Assembly: GCF_030160275.1 (NCBI RefSeq)
Contig: NZ_BSOA01000050.1
Location: 1-64,000 of the forward strand
Length of the DNA stretch: 64,000 nucleotides
Reading direction: 5' to 3'
From: Dyella flagellata
GTDB lineage: Bacteria > Pseudomonadota > Gammaproteobacteria > Xanthomonadales > Rhodanobacteraceae
Every line of letters begins with the position of its first letter. The first letter of the stretch is position 1. The notes under the pieces are model-generated. The model was not told the origin of the DNA. It saw only the letters and a list, made by a program, of their open reading frames with translations, and made no database searches. Positions 8,778 to 16,882 of this stretch are shown here, one piece after another. The translations under genes were made by a program, and so were the position numbers.

Positions 8778-8818
8778 CACACCCAGTCAGAACAAGGCTT
8801 TGTTTGACTGGGCGTGTG
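8778..8818. other. Long hairpin between convergent island genes
   Basis: CACACCCAGTCA (8778-8789) pairs with TGACTGGGCGTGTG (8805-8818) with one bulge, and the loop itself contains ACAAGGCTTTGT. It separates the exported protein gene from the convergent TIR gene. No U-run follows on either strand; the poly-T at 8766-8773 is on the wrong side. A transcript-end or processing role is therefore uncertain. Confidence 0.5.
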
Positions 8819-8842
8819 CATCATCGTGATACCCAACTGGTC

Positions 8843-9811
8843 TTAAGTTCGGTTATCTGGATTGGGCTCTATAGCTTTCTCAGCTTTACGGTCGTCGTTG
8901 TCGAATTCTTCATGTAGCAGGAATTCAATGTCTCGGAACAGCGTTGGTCGAAACATCTTATCGTCGAATTCCAATTCATCGATAAACGGGGTGTGTCGAA
9001 CAACTTCAATCGCATGCAGAAATTTGCGAACGGCCTTAGTAGCAGCGTTGCGATTGCCGCCAGAAGCCTGCCGGTAAGCATCAACTCCAAGCTCGTACAG
9101 CCACGGAATATCGTCCCGAAAGATGCTCGCAGCCATCAAAATTGCGACTGGATCACCTCGTTTTTCAGAGAACATATGAGAAAACTCACGGAGCATCATG
9201 GGATGCATCCGCTTGCGTCTTCGAAGCTGCCTTGGTTCGTCCGGAGTCTCTCTCAAGCGTGACTCCATTGTCCTGACGGTACCTACTAATTCTTCCAGCA
9301 CCTCAGATTGCGATCTAGTCCGAGTGACGGGATCAGTTGGCTTGGGTATATCGGATATCTTTTTTTCTAGGTCCGGCCACAGGGCATCGAAAAGCTGCTT
9401 ATAGCGAACATCAGCCGGATTTGCCGCGCTTTGATTGATGGATTGTATGGTTTCAAGCAAACCATTCTTTTCGCATTTCTTTGCTTGAAACTGCGCAAGC
9501 GGACCACTTATTTCACGGAAGTCCAGATCCAAAAGGAGAGGTATGACGCGGCTACCCTCTAAAGATTTCGCCAGCGCACCTGCTTCAAAAAGTACCCACG
9601 GAGAATTTAAATTCTCCCGTGTGACGCAGAGAATTCCAAAGTTACAAGTCTCCAACTCTTTGGCGACCGCATCAGCCCATCTTTGCCCAGCTTCAATGTC
9701 CGCCTCAGAAAGCCAAGGATCAGCGTAATGTAAGACGAGTGGAAACCAATCCTTTAGCGCAAGCGCTAAAGCCTTGCTTCTTTCACCACTCCAACTGATG
9801 AAGAGTTTCAT
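8843..9811 (-). CDS. TIR-domain protein, candidate NAD-cleaving effector
   Basis: 322 residues. The N-terminal about 140 residues are a TIR fold: FISWSGERS (4-12) at strand A, a middle region, and the box SPWVLFEAGAL with Glu76 at the position of the catalytic glutamate of NAD-cleaving TIRs. Residues about 165-205 are a charged linker, possibly coiled coil. The C-terminal about 110 residues (MHPMMLREFSHMFSEKRGD onward) are not recognised. Bacterial TIR proteins usually deplete NAD+ or make cyclic ADP-ribose signals during phage attack. No Thoeris partner (ThsA) is adjacent. ATG 9811 has AGGGGA upstream. It is carried by the integrative element. Confidence 0.8.
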   Translation of the reverse strand: MKLFISWSGERSKALALALKDWFPLVLHYADPWLSEADIEAGQRWADAVAKELETCNFGILCVTRENLNSPWVLFEAGALAKSLEGSRVIPLLLDLDFREISGPLAQFQAKKCEKNGLLETIQSINQSAANPADVRYKQLFDALWPDLEKKISDIPKPTDPVTRTRSQSEVLEELVGTVRTMESRLRETPDEPRQLRRRKRMHPMMLREFSHMFSEKRGDPVAILMAASIFRDDIPWLYELGVDAYRQASGGNRNAATKAVRKFLHAIEVVRHTPFIDELEFDDKMFRPTLFRDIEFLLHEEFDNDDRKAEKAIEPNPDNRT

Positions 9812-9931
9812 ACGTCCCCTGTGATTGTGATCAATGCATAGAGTTTTGTTGAAACAGACCACCTGAAGTTGTCCGCCAACAAATATTACGTCTTGGCTTC
9901 ATCGATGCGCCTGTCACCAAACGATACAATG

Positions 9932-10498
9932 CTAAGGCAGCTTCAAAGCACGGTACACGGTAGCCACGCCAACATTGAAGCGTTCGGCAATCTGCGGAAC
10001 CGAAAAGCTCTCTTCTTCGCGCAGTGTCTTAATCCGCCCGATCTGCTCAGCCGTAAGGGCTTGCTTCCGGCCAAATTGCACGCCCTTCATCCGGGCCTTT
10101 GCGATCCCATCCATTTGCCGCTCTGCCCGGATATCGTTTTCGAACTCCGCGAAGCTGGCTAGCAAGCTGAACATCAGCTTCCCTTCGGACGTGCTTGTAT
10201 CGATGGCCTGATCCAAAACCTTGAGGGTCACACCCTTCTGGCGAAGCTGGTCAGCAATCTTGGCCAGATCGAGCACAGAACGCGCCATACGGTCCAGCTT
10301 GGTGATGACTAGCGTATCCCCCTCCCGAAGGAAGGTAAGGCATGCCTGAAGCTCTGGACGGCTGTCTGCTTGCCGGCCAGAACGCTTTTCGGCAAAGACC
10401 TTAGTACAGCCATATGCGTTCAGCTTATCGAGCTGGACATCCAAGCTTTGGCCGGTGGAACTGACACGGGCGTACCCAACTGTAGTGACGGACATCAT
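9932..10498 (-). CDS. Small serine recombinase (resolvase/invertase family)
   Basis: 188 residues, the usual length for Tn3-type resolvases and DNA invertases. The catalytic domain has YARVSSTGQSLDVQLD (catalytic Ser about 13), ITKLDRMARS (about 65-74) and SLLASFAEFENDIRAERQ. A C-terminal Hin-like helix-turn-helix runs from ALTAEQIGRIKTL to GVATVYRALK. It cuts and rejoins DNA at paired sites. AGGAG lies five bases before ATG 10498. Repeated GATTTGA motifs directly upstream may be its own site. It is a different class from the large integrase at 12929. Confidence 0.9.
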   Translation of the reverse strand: MMSVTTVGYARVSSTGQSLDVQLDKLNAYGCTKVFAEKRSGRQADSRPELQACLTFLREGDTLVITKLDRMARSVLDLAKIADQLRQKGVTLKVLDQAIDTSTSEGKLMFSLLASFAEFENDIRAERQMDGIAKARMKGVQFGRKQALTAEQIGRIKTLREEESFSVPQIAERFNVGVATVYRALKLP

Positions 10499-10548
10499 CA
10501 AATCTCCTAAGATGATTTGATAATATCATTATGACATGAGATTTGATA
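10498..10548. promoter_or_regulatory. Candidate recombination or operator site for the small serine recombinase
   Basis: TCAAATC at 10498-10504 and its reverse complement GATTTGA at 10514-10520 and again at 10540-10546, as GATTTGATA repeats 26 bases apart. A near-palindrome TGATAATATCA lies between the last two. This arrangement directly before a resolvase start resembles res or self-repression sites. Only the repeats are seen. Confidence 0.4.
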
Positions 10549-10649
10549 AGCCTTTTCAGGGATTCCGGAACGTATACCTTTTGATCGTCTTCACTTGCCC
10601 TATGTAATCCGAAGTGTAAACTGCTCCACCCAGAGCGAGGAGAATTTTC

Positions 10650-11447
10650 ATGGGGCAACCACTGACGCGTGCGCCGGTATATTTCGCTGCGGCACAAGTC
10701 CGGCATAACCCAATAGCCGCTCTGAACGATGATGCTAGGCGTACGGCGATCAAAGAGAGGCTCCGGAAGCTAGGCTACCCGGACCAGCGAGAGATGCCGC
10801 CCAACTTGTTTTCGGTAGTGTTGAACGCCCAAAACATCGAGCTTCCTACGCCTAGGCAGCTAACTTGTCTCAACCTTGCAAGAGACTGGGCGGTTGTGAT
10901 CCAAAATGACCGCTTCTGGATCCAGACAACAAACTATCCGGAATACTCGACCTTCAAAGAACGCTTTTTGGCGGCTCTGTCCGAACTGCATGCTGAGGTA
11001 TCTTTGGATTACACCGAATCGGTGAGCATGCGGATGCTGGACGCTATCGTCCCTGATCAAGAATCCGGTAAGACCCTTGCTGACTATTTGCCCCCATCTT
11101 TACTTGGGCTGGATTCTTGGGCTAAGGAACGAGACTGGCAGCTTGAGGAACAATCGGCAGAGCATATTTTCATTACTGCCGCAGGGAATAAAGTGGTTCT
11201 TAGATGTGTACGAAGGCCCGGAGAGATTGGTTTCCCTCCAGACTTTATCCCTCTTGGCATGGAGTTGCTTCCACGTCACAAGGGAATAAAAAGTGCCCAC
11301 GCGGTTCTAGATAGTGACGCAGGGCATGAAAAACGCGAGCCCTTAAACATGGACGCTGTTGGTCGATATCTTACAAGTGTGAAAGGAGATCTCTCGCAAT
11401 GTTTCAAACACTTGGTGACTCCCGAAGCCCTAAAACAGTGGGCTTGA
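10650..11447 (+). CDS. TIGR04255-like protein, first gene of a three-gene operon
   Basis: 265 residues. The opening PLTRAPVYFAAAQVRHNPI has the pattern (L..APV..A...V...P) that opens TIGR04255 family proteins, a sporadically distributed family of unknown function and about this length. No catalytic motif is visible. GAGGAG lies before the ATG at 10650. The next gene starts 49 bases before this one ends, in another frame, so the two are translationally linked. The assignment rests on N-terminal pattern and length only. Confidence 0.6.
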   Translation: MGQPLTRAPVYFAAAQVRHNPIAALNDDARRTAIKERLRKLGYPDQREMPPNLFSVVLNAQNIELPTPRQLTCLNLARDWAVVIQNDRFWIQTTNYPEYSTFKERFLAALSELHAEVSLDYTESVSMRMLDAIVPDQESGKTLADYLPPSLLGLDSWAKERDWQLEEQSAEHIFITAAGNKVVLRCVRRPGEIGFPPDFIPLGMELLPRHKGIKSAHAVLDSDAGHEKREPLNMDAVGRYLTSVKGDLSQCFKHLVTPEALKQWA

Positions 11448-12025
11448 ATACTGCGGCAGCAGTAATGTTTCTGGCTCTACCGCATTCCGCAATGACTAAT
11501 GTGCGGTGGGGTTCGTCATATGGCTTAGACGATTGGCGAACTGCAAACGCGGTATTCGCACCTGCCTTGCCCAACGCTAACGCTACGGCATCTCTGGCAC
11601 CTCAAGTTGTTCAACCCTCAATAGGGAGTGAACCATCTTGGGGTTTACATATAGCGACACTGCGGTCTTCGCTTCATGCGACCACGGAACAATTGGCCGC
11701 TGCGTTTGGTGTTTCAAGGCAGGCTTTGCATTCGTGGCAAAGTGGAAAGAAGGTTCCGCTTAAAGAAAACAAGCAAAAAATCGGTCAGCTTGTGGCCGCC
11801 GCAAAAAGTTTGAATGATCGTCTTGGCTACTTGGTGCCGATCTATCTTGATTATCCAGTTGGGCCATCCGATGAGACTTTCTGGCAAATGATCAATGAAG
11901 GCGCCAATCCGCAAAGTGTTGTCGACTTGGTGGTGAAGGTCGCGCTCGAAAGCGAGCAACGCAAGATGTCGTTGGGTTCGTTGGATGACCTGCTTCCGGA
12001 GGATCCTCTGGATAATCACATGTGA
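11399..12025 (+). CDS. Helix-turn-helix protein, second gene of the operon
   Basis: 208 residues. An XRE-like helix-turn-helix spans about 88-120 (TEQLAAAFGVSRQALHSWQ), with an unrecognised N-terminal section and an acidic C-terminus. It overlaps the previous gene by 49 bases; AAGGAG ten bases before ATG 11399 supports this start. It ends ATGTGA, sharing GTGA with the start of the next gene. It may be the regulator, or the antitoxin, of the operon. Confidence 0.7.
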   Translation: MFQTLGDSRSPKTVGLNTAAAVMFLALPHSAMTNVRWGSSYGLDDWRTANAVFAPALPNANATASLAPQVVQPSIGSEPSWGLHIATLRSSLHATTEQLAAAFGVSRQALHSWQSGKKVPLKENKQKIGQLVAAAKSLNDRLGYLVPIYLDYPVGPSDETFWQMINEGANPQSVVDLVVKVALESEQRKMSLGSLDDLLPEDPLDNHM

Positions 12026-12900
12026 GCACGGAAGCATCTCGAAAACTTCATCCTTGGAGGCAGGGTTCGCTTGTCGAGCCCAGTCACGCGCTTGCTAAAG
12101 GGTGGGTGAATTCGAGCGAAGATGGTGCATTACTCTTTGTCGCAACACATGATTGTGATTTGCAGACAACCGCGGAGGGTGCCCAGTTCGTTGAGCTTAT
12201 CGAGTGCACTAAGCTACAAACAGGGAAAATGTCTGGAAAGCATGTATCAGGACAACATGCCCGTATCTTGCACATAGAGCAAGAGATCGACGGTGAGAAC
12301 CATGCCATCAGCATGGATCAGACCAAGAAAATCGTAATAAAAAAAGAAGATCTTTTAGATCACGCGCCAAAGCTCATTTTAAGTGACCAGAACCTTCGTA
12401 CGTTTGGTCGCTGGTTAGCATCACGCTATTCGCGATCTGCTCTTCCGGATAGCTTCGAGCAGCGCCTGAAGTCTGCCCGCACTATTCCTCCTGATAAGAT
12501 CGATAACAAGCACGTCGACAAAGTAAAGAAAGACAGAAAGCTTTCCAACGCACTGCTTTCAGTGATTACCGAACTAGGTAATCCGATAGAGGGGATTTAT
12601 CTCACCCTTGCAGGAAACGAAAGCGTTGAACTGAAGCCCGAGCAGCCCTACAGCTTAGGATTGGCTGTGGTCGCGTATAGCAAGAAGGGGCAGTCGGCAG
12701 AGCAGCAAATTAGTGAGGCAACGAAGCTCGCTGACAAGATAAAAGCACTGTTCGACCACAGTGTCTGGGACGACAGTGTTGGTAGTATCACTGTAAAATC
12801 TTGTGTGCCAACGACGGAAAGAGACTTTTCTTTGTATCAGGCTAAGCGAACTATTCGATGGAACTACGATTATCTTAGCGTGAACGACGCCGCCGAATAA
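12022..12900 (+). CDS. Unrecognised protein with HDCDL motif, third gene of the operon
   Basis: 292 residues starting with GTG at 12022, four bases inside the preceding gene. Its most distinctive feature is LLFVATHDCDLQ (37-48), followed about ten residues later by FVELIEC. A cysteine next to two acidic residues and a histidine might bind metal or be catalytic. The rest is mixed alpha/beta with a lysine-rich centre (KHVDKVKKDRK). I do not recognise a named family. Overlap with the upstream genes argues for a single functional module. Confidence 0.65.
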   Translation: MSTEASRKLHPWRQGSLVEPSHALAKGWVNSSEDGALLFVATHDCDLQTTAEGAQFVELIECTKLQTGKMSGKHVSGQHARILHIEQEIDGENHAISMDQTKKIVIKKEDLLDHAPKLILSDQNLRTFGRWLASRYSRSALPDSFEQRLKSARTIPPDKIDNKHVDKVKKDRKLSNALLSVITELGNPIEGIYLTLAGNESVELKPEQPYSLGLAVVAYSKKGQSAEQQISEATKLADKIKALFDHSVWDDSVGSITVKSCVPTTERDFSLYQAKRTIRWNYDYLSVNDAAE

Positions 12901-12928
12901 TCTTTGTATGTAATGACGAACTTTCCAA

Positions 12929-14674
12929 TCAGGAATCACCCTTGATATCGACTGTCAAGGTCACATTTTGCCCGTTGAGCGCGAAGGGAAAATCGTCATC
13001 CTTGTCCAAAACGTAGACCAACTTTCGGTGGCTAAAAAACAGTAGCTTTTCAATACCGACTTGAAAGGCTACAACACATACACGGTTGATAGTTGGGATA
13101 TCCTTGCCAAACGTGTTCCTCCATTCCGCTTGATGCTCGGGTGGCGACCTAAAGAGTTCCATCTTGGTGACGGCTGATCGAATGATTCTTTGAAGGCCAG
13201 CGCGCAAGCGCAACTTTTCAGGGGTGGAGGCGGATTCAAGCTGAGACATCACATTACCGAACATGTCCTTGAAGCTCTTTCTTTCGCGCAAGCGTTCTTC
13301 TTCCTGAGCAAGCTCTAGCTCTGTGCTTTTCAGTTCTTCCGTAAGATTTTCCAGTTTATCTTCAGCCTTGAGCAAGTAGGTCTGAACAGCTTTGGGCATC
13401 ACGCCACCATTTTTTCCCACATCGGCCATCAGTCGCTCGATGACGCCGGCTTCAGTAACCTTGCTTCCTCTTAACGCAAGAACCTTCTTGCGAAGTTGAA
13501 CCAATTTGTTGTTCGGTGATCCTTCATATGTAATTTCGGAAAGATCAATGTTTTGGCAGTAATTGAGGAATGCTTCTTCGAGCGGATCATATGGCCAACT
13601 GTAATAGGCACATCCAGCGCCTCTCCTTGCAATGGAACAAACGAGATATTTTTCCGCTCCATGCGCTGGGCCTTTTTGTACCAAGACCATGTTGTTGCCA
13701 CAGCTTCCGCAAGTTGCCACATGGCTAAACAAGTTTCGGATGGCTTTGCCTTTCCTTCCGGAAGCATGCTTTGCTCTGGAAGCTTTTTGAACTTGGACAC
13801 GGTTGAAAAGATCAACATCAATTATTGCTGGATAGTAGTTTTCTATAGGAACCCCTTCGTGGGCCACTCTCCTCCGGAGGCCATCATCTGTCTGAACGTG
13901 CGTAATTGAGCCGGGTTGGAACGTTCCGATGACGGCAGGGCTCAGCAGTATTTTTACGATACGCGAAGACTGCCAACCTTTCGATCTTGGGGAGAACGGA
14001 CGGACACCTGTTTCATTAAGATATCGTGCTATTGACTGATAACCCATCGATTCAGCGCAAGCAAATATCTTCCGCACGACTTCTGCACGTTCCTCATTGA
14101 CGATAAAGTGAGTGCCGTCTGGGCTTACCGTAAGCCACTGCGGGCATACTCTTGTAATGATGGCTTTATCGCGTGCCTTGTCGCGCTTCCTGTCCCATGC
14201 AGCCTTAACCCGTTTCGACTTTAGTGCCGACTCGGCATGAGCCCGCTCCATATGCGTGAGCATGACGATCAAGTCGATCAACCCAGCTTTGCTGTCATAG
14301 ACACGGACTTCAACTGGAGAAGTGGTGGCAACGGTGATGCCGCGATTGAGAATATTCAAAAATACTCGCTGCGCGGGAGCGATTTCCTGCCTTGAAAGTC
14401 TGTCCAAGGATTCCACCAGCAAGAATGATCCCGACAAAATCTCTCCACGATCAACCGCAGCCAAAAATTGTCCAAGTGCTTTGTCGGCGGCGAGATTGTC
14501 ACCGGTAAAGGATGAAACGCCGCGATCGATGAACGTCACGTCTTCGTCAATTTCAATATGGAGATCGGTGCGAGATTCCGCGAACTGTCTGGCGAGACGC
14601 AATTGCCGCTCTACGCTGTCACCTTGGCCTTGTTCAACCGTTGAATAGCGGACGTAAACATATCCCTTCGGCAT
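12929..14674 (-). CDS. Large serine integrase of the element
   Basis: 581 residues with the full large-serine-recombinase layout. The catalytic domain has YVRYSTVEQGQGDS (catalytic Ser11) and SLDRLSRQ. The recombinase domain (about 190-290) contains SIARYLNETGVRP. A zinc ribbon follows with CGSCG near 318 and CSIARRGAGC near 345, then a long coiled coil (about 410-455). It integrates and excises the element by crossing attP and attB at a two-base core. Its start is only 25 bases from the attR element arm, the usual int-attP arrangement. It runs convergent with the three-gene operon, 28 bases apart. Confidence 0.95.
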   Translation of the reverse strand: MPKGYVYVRYSTVEQGQGDSVERQLRLARQFAESRTDLHIEIDEDVTFIDRGVSSFTGDNLAADKALGQFLAAVDRGEILSGSFLLVESLDRLSRQEIAPAQRVFLNILNRGITVATTSPVEVRVYDSKAGLIDLIVMLTHMERAHAESALKSKRVKAAWDRKRDKARDKAIITRVCPQWLTVSPDGTHFIVNEERAEVVRKIFACAESMGYQSIARYLNETGVRPFSPRSKGWQSSRIVKILLSPAVIGTFQPGSITHVQTDDGLRRRVAHEGVPIENYYPAIIDVDLFNRVQVQKASRAKHASGRKGKAIRNLFSHVATCGSCGNNMVLVQKGPAHGAEKYLVCSIARRGAGCAYYSWPYDPLEEAFLNYCQNIDLSEITYEGSPNNKLVQLRKKVLALRGSKVTEAGVIERLMADVGKNGGVMPKAVQTYLLKAEDKLENLTEELKSTELELAQEEERLRERKSFKDMFGNVMSQLESASTPEKLRLRAGLQRIIRSAVTKMELFRSPPEHQAEWRNTFGKDIPTINRVCVVAFQVGIEKLLFFSHRKLVYVLDKDDDFPFALNGQNVTLTVDIKGDS

Positions 14675-14698
14675 CCGGAAGATTCCACTCTATCGATG

Positions 14699-14736
14699 GG
14701 TTATATAGTACCTTCCATCAAACCCGCCGGTGTGCG
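14699..14736. other. attR: right junction of the integrative element
   Basis: Element half at 14699-14719, AA core at 14720-14721, and bacterial half at 14722-14736 inside the YkgJ gene (KPAGV). The two bacterial halves (6071-6085 and the reverse complement of 14722-14736) match at 8 of 15 positions, a weak dyad as usual for attB. The element halves match at 15 of 21. Confidence 0.8.
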
Positions 14737-14899
14737 ATGCGTGCAACTTACTGCCGACAATCGTTGCATGATCTTTGGTGATCCACGTCGCCCCGCGGTG
14801 TGCGCCCGTCTGCAAGCGGAACCTGTCATGTGTGGCAAAGATCGGCAGCATGCCATGCAGTGGCTCGCCGATTTGGAAGCTGCGACACGCGCCGCATGA
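14722..14899 (+). pseudogene. YkgJ-family cysteine-cluster gene, C-terminal remnant
   Basis: From 14722 the frame reads PAGVRCVQLTADNRC, then IFGDPRRPAVC and MCGKDRQHA, ending at the stop 14897-14899. These are the conserved second half motifs of YkgJ-family metal-binding proteins. An accidental ATG at 14696 in the element arm leaves a short open frame that could be translated, but it lacks the first cysteine cluster. It joins the N-terminal remnant at 6008-6087 without loss of frame. Confidence 0.88.
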
Positions 14900-15004
14900 G
14901 GTGTGTTGCAACGCACACGGTGCTTCCTGTCATTTGGCCTTTTTAAATGGGCGCCCATGCTAGCTTGGGCGGACAGGGGGCATCACTGTGGGGAGAGCTG
15001 CACC

Positions 15005-16777
15005 ATGTTGTTGCCGAGAGGGTGTTTCAGCCGCTGTCTGGCGGTAGCCGGGGTTTCCTTGCTGTTGGGTGGCGTTGCGCAAGCGGCGCCGGATAGTAGT
15101 CCCATTGGTTCGGCCAATGTCACCGTCGCCGATCCCACCGTACCGCGTCCGCCGGGTCAGCCGTGCGTGGTGCAGCTTTTCAGCGATGACACGTTCAATG
15201 ATTTCGGCACGCGTCCCTACGGCTACGCGCCACCTACCGGCTGCGGTACGCATTGGGCGAAAGTGGTGCTGGAGGCGGATTTCTCGGTGACGGCCGGCGT
15301 GCAGTTCGACCGCACGGCCTCGATCTGGCTGGGCGGCGTGAACCTCTATTTCGGTACCACGCAGGAGCCAAGGTCCAACTTGGCGCCGAACTGGCACGTC
15401 GAGCGCGACCTGACCGATTACAGCGCTTTGTTCCGCAACTCGGGCCAAGGCCAGGCGGTGCTCTACAACCTGGTCGACAGTACCTACACCGGCGTGATCC
15501 ACGGCAGCGCTCGCTTGTTGTTCTATCCCGCTTCGGTCGTCGCGCCCGCGCCACGGGTGCCGGATGCGGTCTATCCGCTGGGCAGCGATCCGGTCGGCAA
15601 TACCGTGACCTTGAACAATTCCAGCAGCCAGATGGCCGCAACGCTGACGTTGCCGGCCAACGTGGAACGGGCCTATCTGGACGTCTTCACGCAAAGCCAG
15701 AGCAACGATGAATTCTGGTACACCTGCGTGCCGGATCAGTACGCGGCGGAAACGCAGGAGTGCGGCGGCGGCAATTTCCGCGAAGCGGAGATCAGCATCG
15801 ACGGCCAGCCGGCCGGCGTGGCGCCGGTGTATCCATGGATCTATACCGGTGGCATCGACTTGTTCATCTGGAAGCCCACACCCGGCGTACAAGCGCTGAA
15901 CTTCATGCCTTATCGCGTGGACCTGACGCCGTTCGCCGGCATGCTGAGCAATGGTTCGCCGCATACGGTGGCGGTTAGCGTGCAAGGTGCGAATAGCTAC
16001 TTCTCGGCCACGGCCAGCCTGTTGGTCTACCAGGATCACGGCGCGAAGCAAGTAAGCGGCGCCTTGTTGCGCAATACGCTCGCGGGCCAATCGCCCACGC
16101 CGACCATCGGCAGCACGCTGCAGCAGGATTCGTCCGGTAACGTCACCGGGGCGGTTACCACCGATCTCAGCCGTCACTTCGTGATCGAAGGCTACGTCGA
16201 TACCTCCCATGGCCGGGTCACCACCACGGTGGACCAGACCGTAGGCTTTGCCGACACGCAAACTTTCGGCATCACTGCCACCGACTTTCACCAAATCACC
16301 GACCAGCTGACCAGCGTCGAAGGGGTGAGCCGCAGCAGGATCGGCAATTTCCTGAGCGGCGAATTCGAAGCGCGCTTCCGCTATCCGCTGCATGTGGACG
16401 TCAACCAGGCCACCGAGTCGAACGGGGATTATTCGATCCTCACCTCGATCAAGCAGGGTTACGACCAGCACACCGGTATGAGTCTTGGCGGCTTCCCGCT
16501 GTATTGGGCCGACGTGCACAACAATGTGGCCGGTTCCGACACCTTGGTGCTGGACAGCGGCTTCCACATCGTCAGCCATAGCGGCCAGCAGGCCACGCAA
16601 AACTTTGCGTTCCACGACTCGCTGGGTGGTTGCTACAGCGGCAGCGTGAGCTCGGCCAACAATCTGGTAACGGCCTACAGCACGGGCCAGGATTGCGCCG
16701 GCGAACAGAACCGGGTCTTGTGGTTTGCGCATCCGGATGGTTCGCCCTATCTGGGCGACAGCCTGTTGCCCTGGTAA
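15005..16777 (+). CDS. Secreted peptide-N4-(N-acetylglucosaminyl)asparagine amidase, PNGase A type
   Basis: 590 residues. It has a signal peptide to about residue 27 (GGVAQA-AP), then the two-part PNGase A fold. The conserved N-terminal block has CVVQLFSDDTFNDFG, and further blocks include ASIWLGGVNLYFGTT and EFWYTCVPDQY. The enzyme releases N-glycans from glycoproteins, including plant types with core alpha-1,3-fucose. The GH29 fucosidase at 57388 could act on the released glycans. ATG 15005 is chosen because GGGAGAG and a signal peptide follow the expected spacing; longer upstream frames lack both. Confidence 0.85.
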   Translation: MLLPRGCFSRCLAVAGVSLLLGGVAQAAPDSSPIGSANVTVADPTVPRPPGQPCVVQLFSDDTFNDFGTRPYGYAPPTGCGTHWAKVVLEADFSVTAGVQFDRTASIWLGGVNLYFGTTQEPRSNLAPNWHVERDLTDYSALFRNSGQGQAVLYNLVDSTYTGVIHGSARLLFYPASVVAPAPRVPDAVYPLGSDPVGNTVTLNNSSSQMAATLTLPANVERAYLDVFTQSQSNDEFWYTCVPDQYAAETQECGGGNFREAEISIDGQPAGVAPVYPWIYTGGIDLFIWKPTPGVQALNFMPYRVDLTPFAGMLSNGSPHTVAVSVQGANSYFSATASLLVYQDHGAKQVSGALLRNTLAGQSPTPTIGSTLQQDSSGNVTGAVTTDLSRHFVIEGYVDTSHGRVTTTVDQTVGFADTQTFGITATDFHQITDQLTSVEGVSRSRIGNFLSGEFEARFRYPLHVDVNQATESNGDYSILTSIKQGYDQHTGMSLGGFPLYWADVHNNVAGSDTLVLDSGFHIVSHSGQQATQNFAFHDSLGGCYSGSVSSANNLVTAYSTGQDCAGEQNRVLWFAHPDGSPYLGDSLLPW

Positions 16778-16792
16778 GGCGTAGGTAAACGC

Positions 16793-16823
16793 GGCGCCTC
16801 CTCCCATGGCCGGAGGGGGCGCC
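16793..16823. terminator. Hairpin after PNGase A gene
   Basis: GGCGCCTCCTCC pairs with GGAGGGGGCGCC (one wobble pair) with a seven-base loop, 16 bases after the PNGase stop. No U-tract follows, so termination is plausible but not shown. Confidence 0.35.
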
Positions 16824-16882
16824 GGCATGCTAGGTTTGCCGGCATCTCACCTGAGCCAGAGTGCTCGCTGGAGCCCTTACCG

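Larger units (their letters stand above)
6088..14721. mobile_element. 8.6-kb integrative element in a YkgJ-family gene
   Basis: A lower-GC block of 8634 bases bounded by attL and attR and inserted in the codon for Lys of GMPNGK. It contains a recombinase-type HTH protein, an HUH Rep-like protein, an XRE regulator, two small membrane or exported proteins and a TIR protein. It also carries a small serine recombinase, a three-gene overlapping operon and a large serine integrase beside the right junction. There are no structural phage genes and no conjugation genes. It may be a mobilizable or satellite-type element with defence-like cargo. Boundaries follow directly from the split host gene. Confidence 0.88.

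Noticed and set aside
8778-8818. Rho-independent terminator
   Set aside because: No U-tract follows on either strand; the poly-T lies upstream on the + strand.
6000-14722. tRNA gene as integration target
   Set aside because: No tRNA-like fold or T-loop sequence at either edge; the target is clearly the YkgJ-family reading frame.
14960-16828. 622-residue open frame antisense to the PNGase A gene
   Set aside because: Composition is that of a high-GC shadow, with no domain, signal or ribosome-binding site; the opposite strand encodes a recognisable enzyme.
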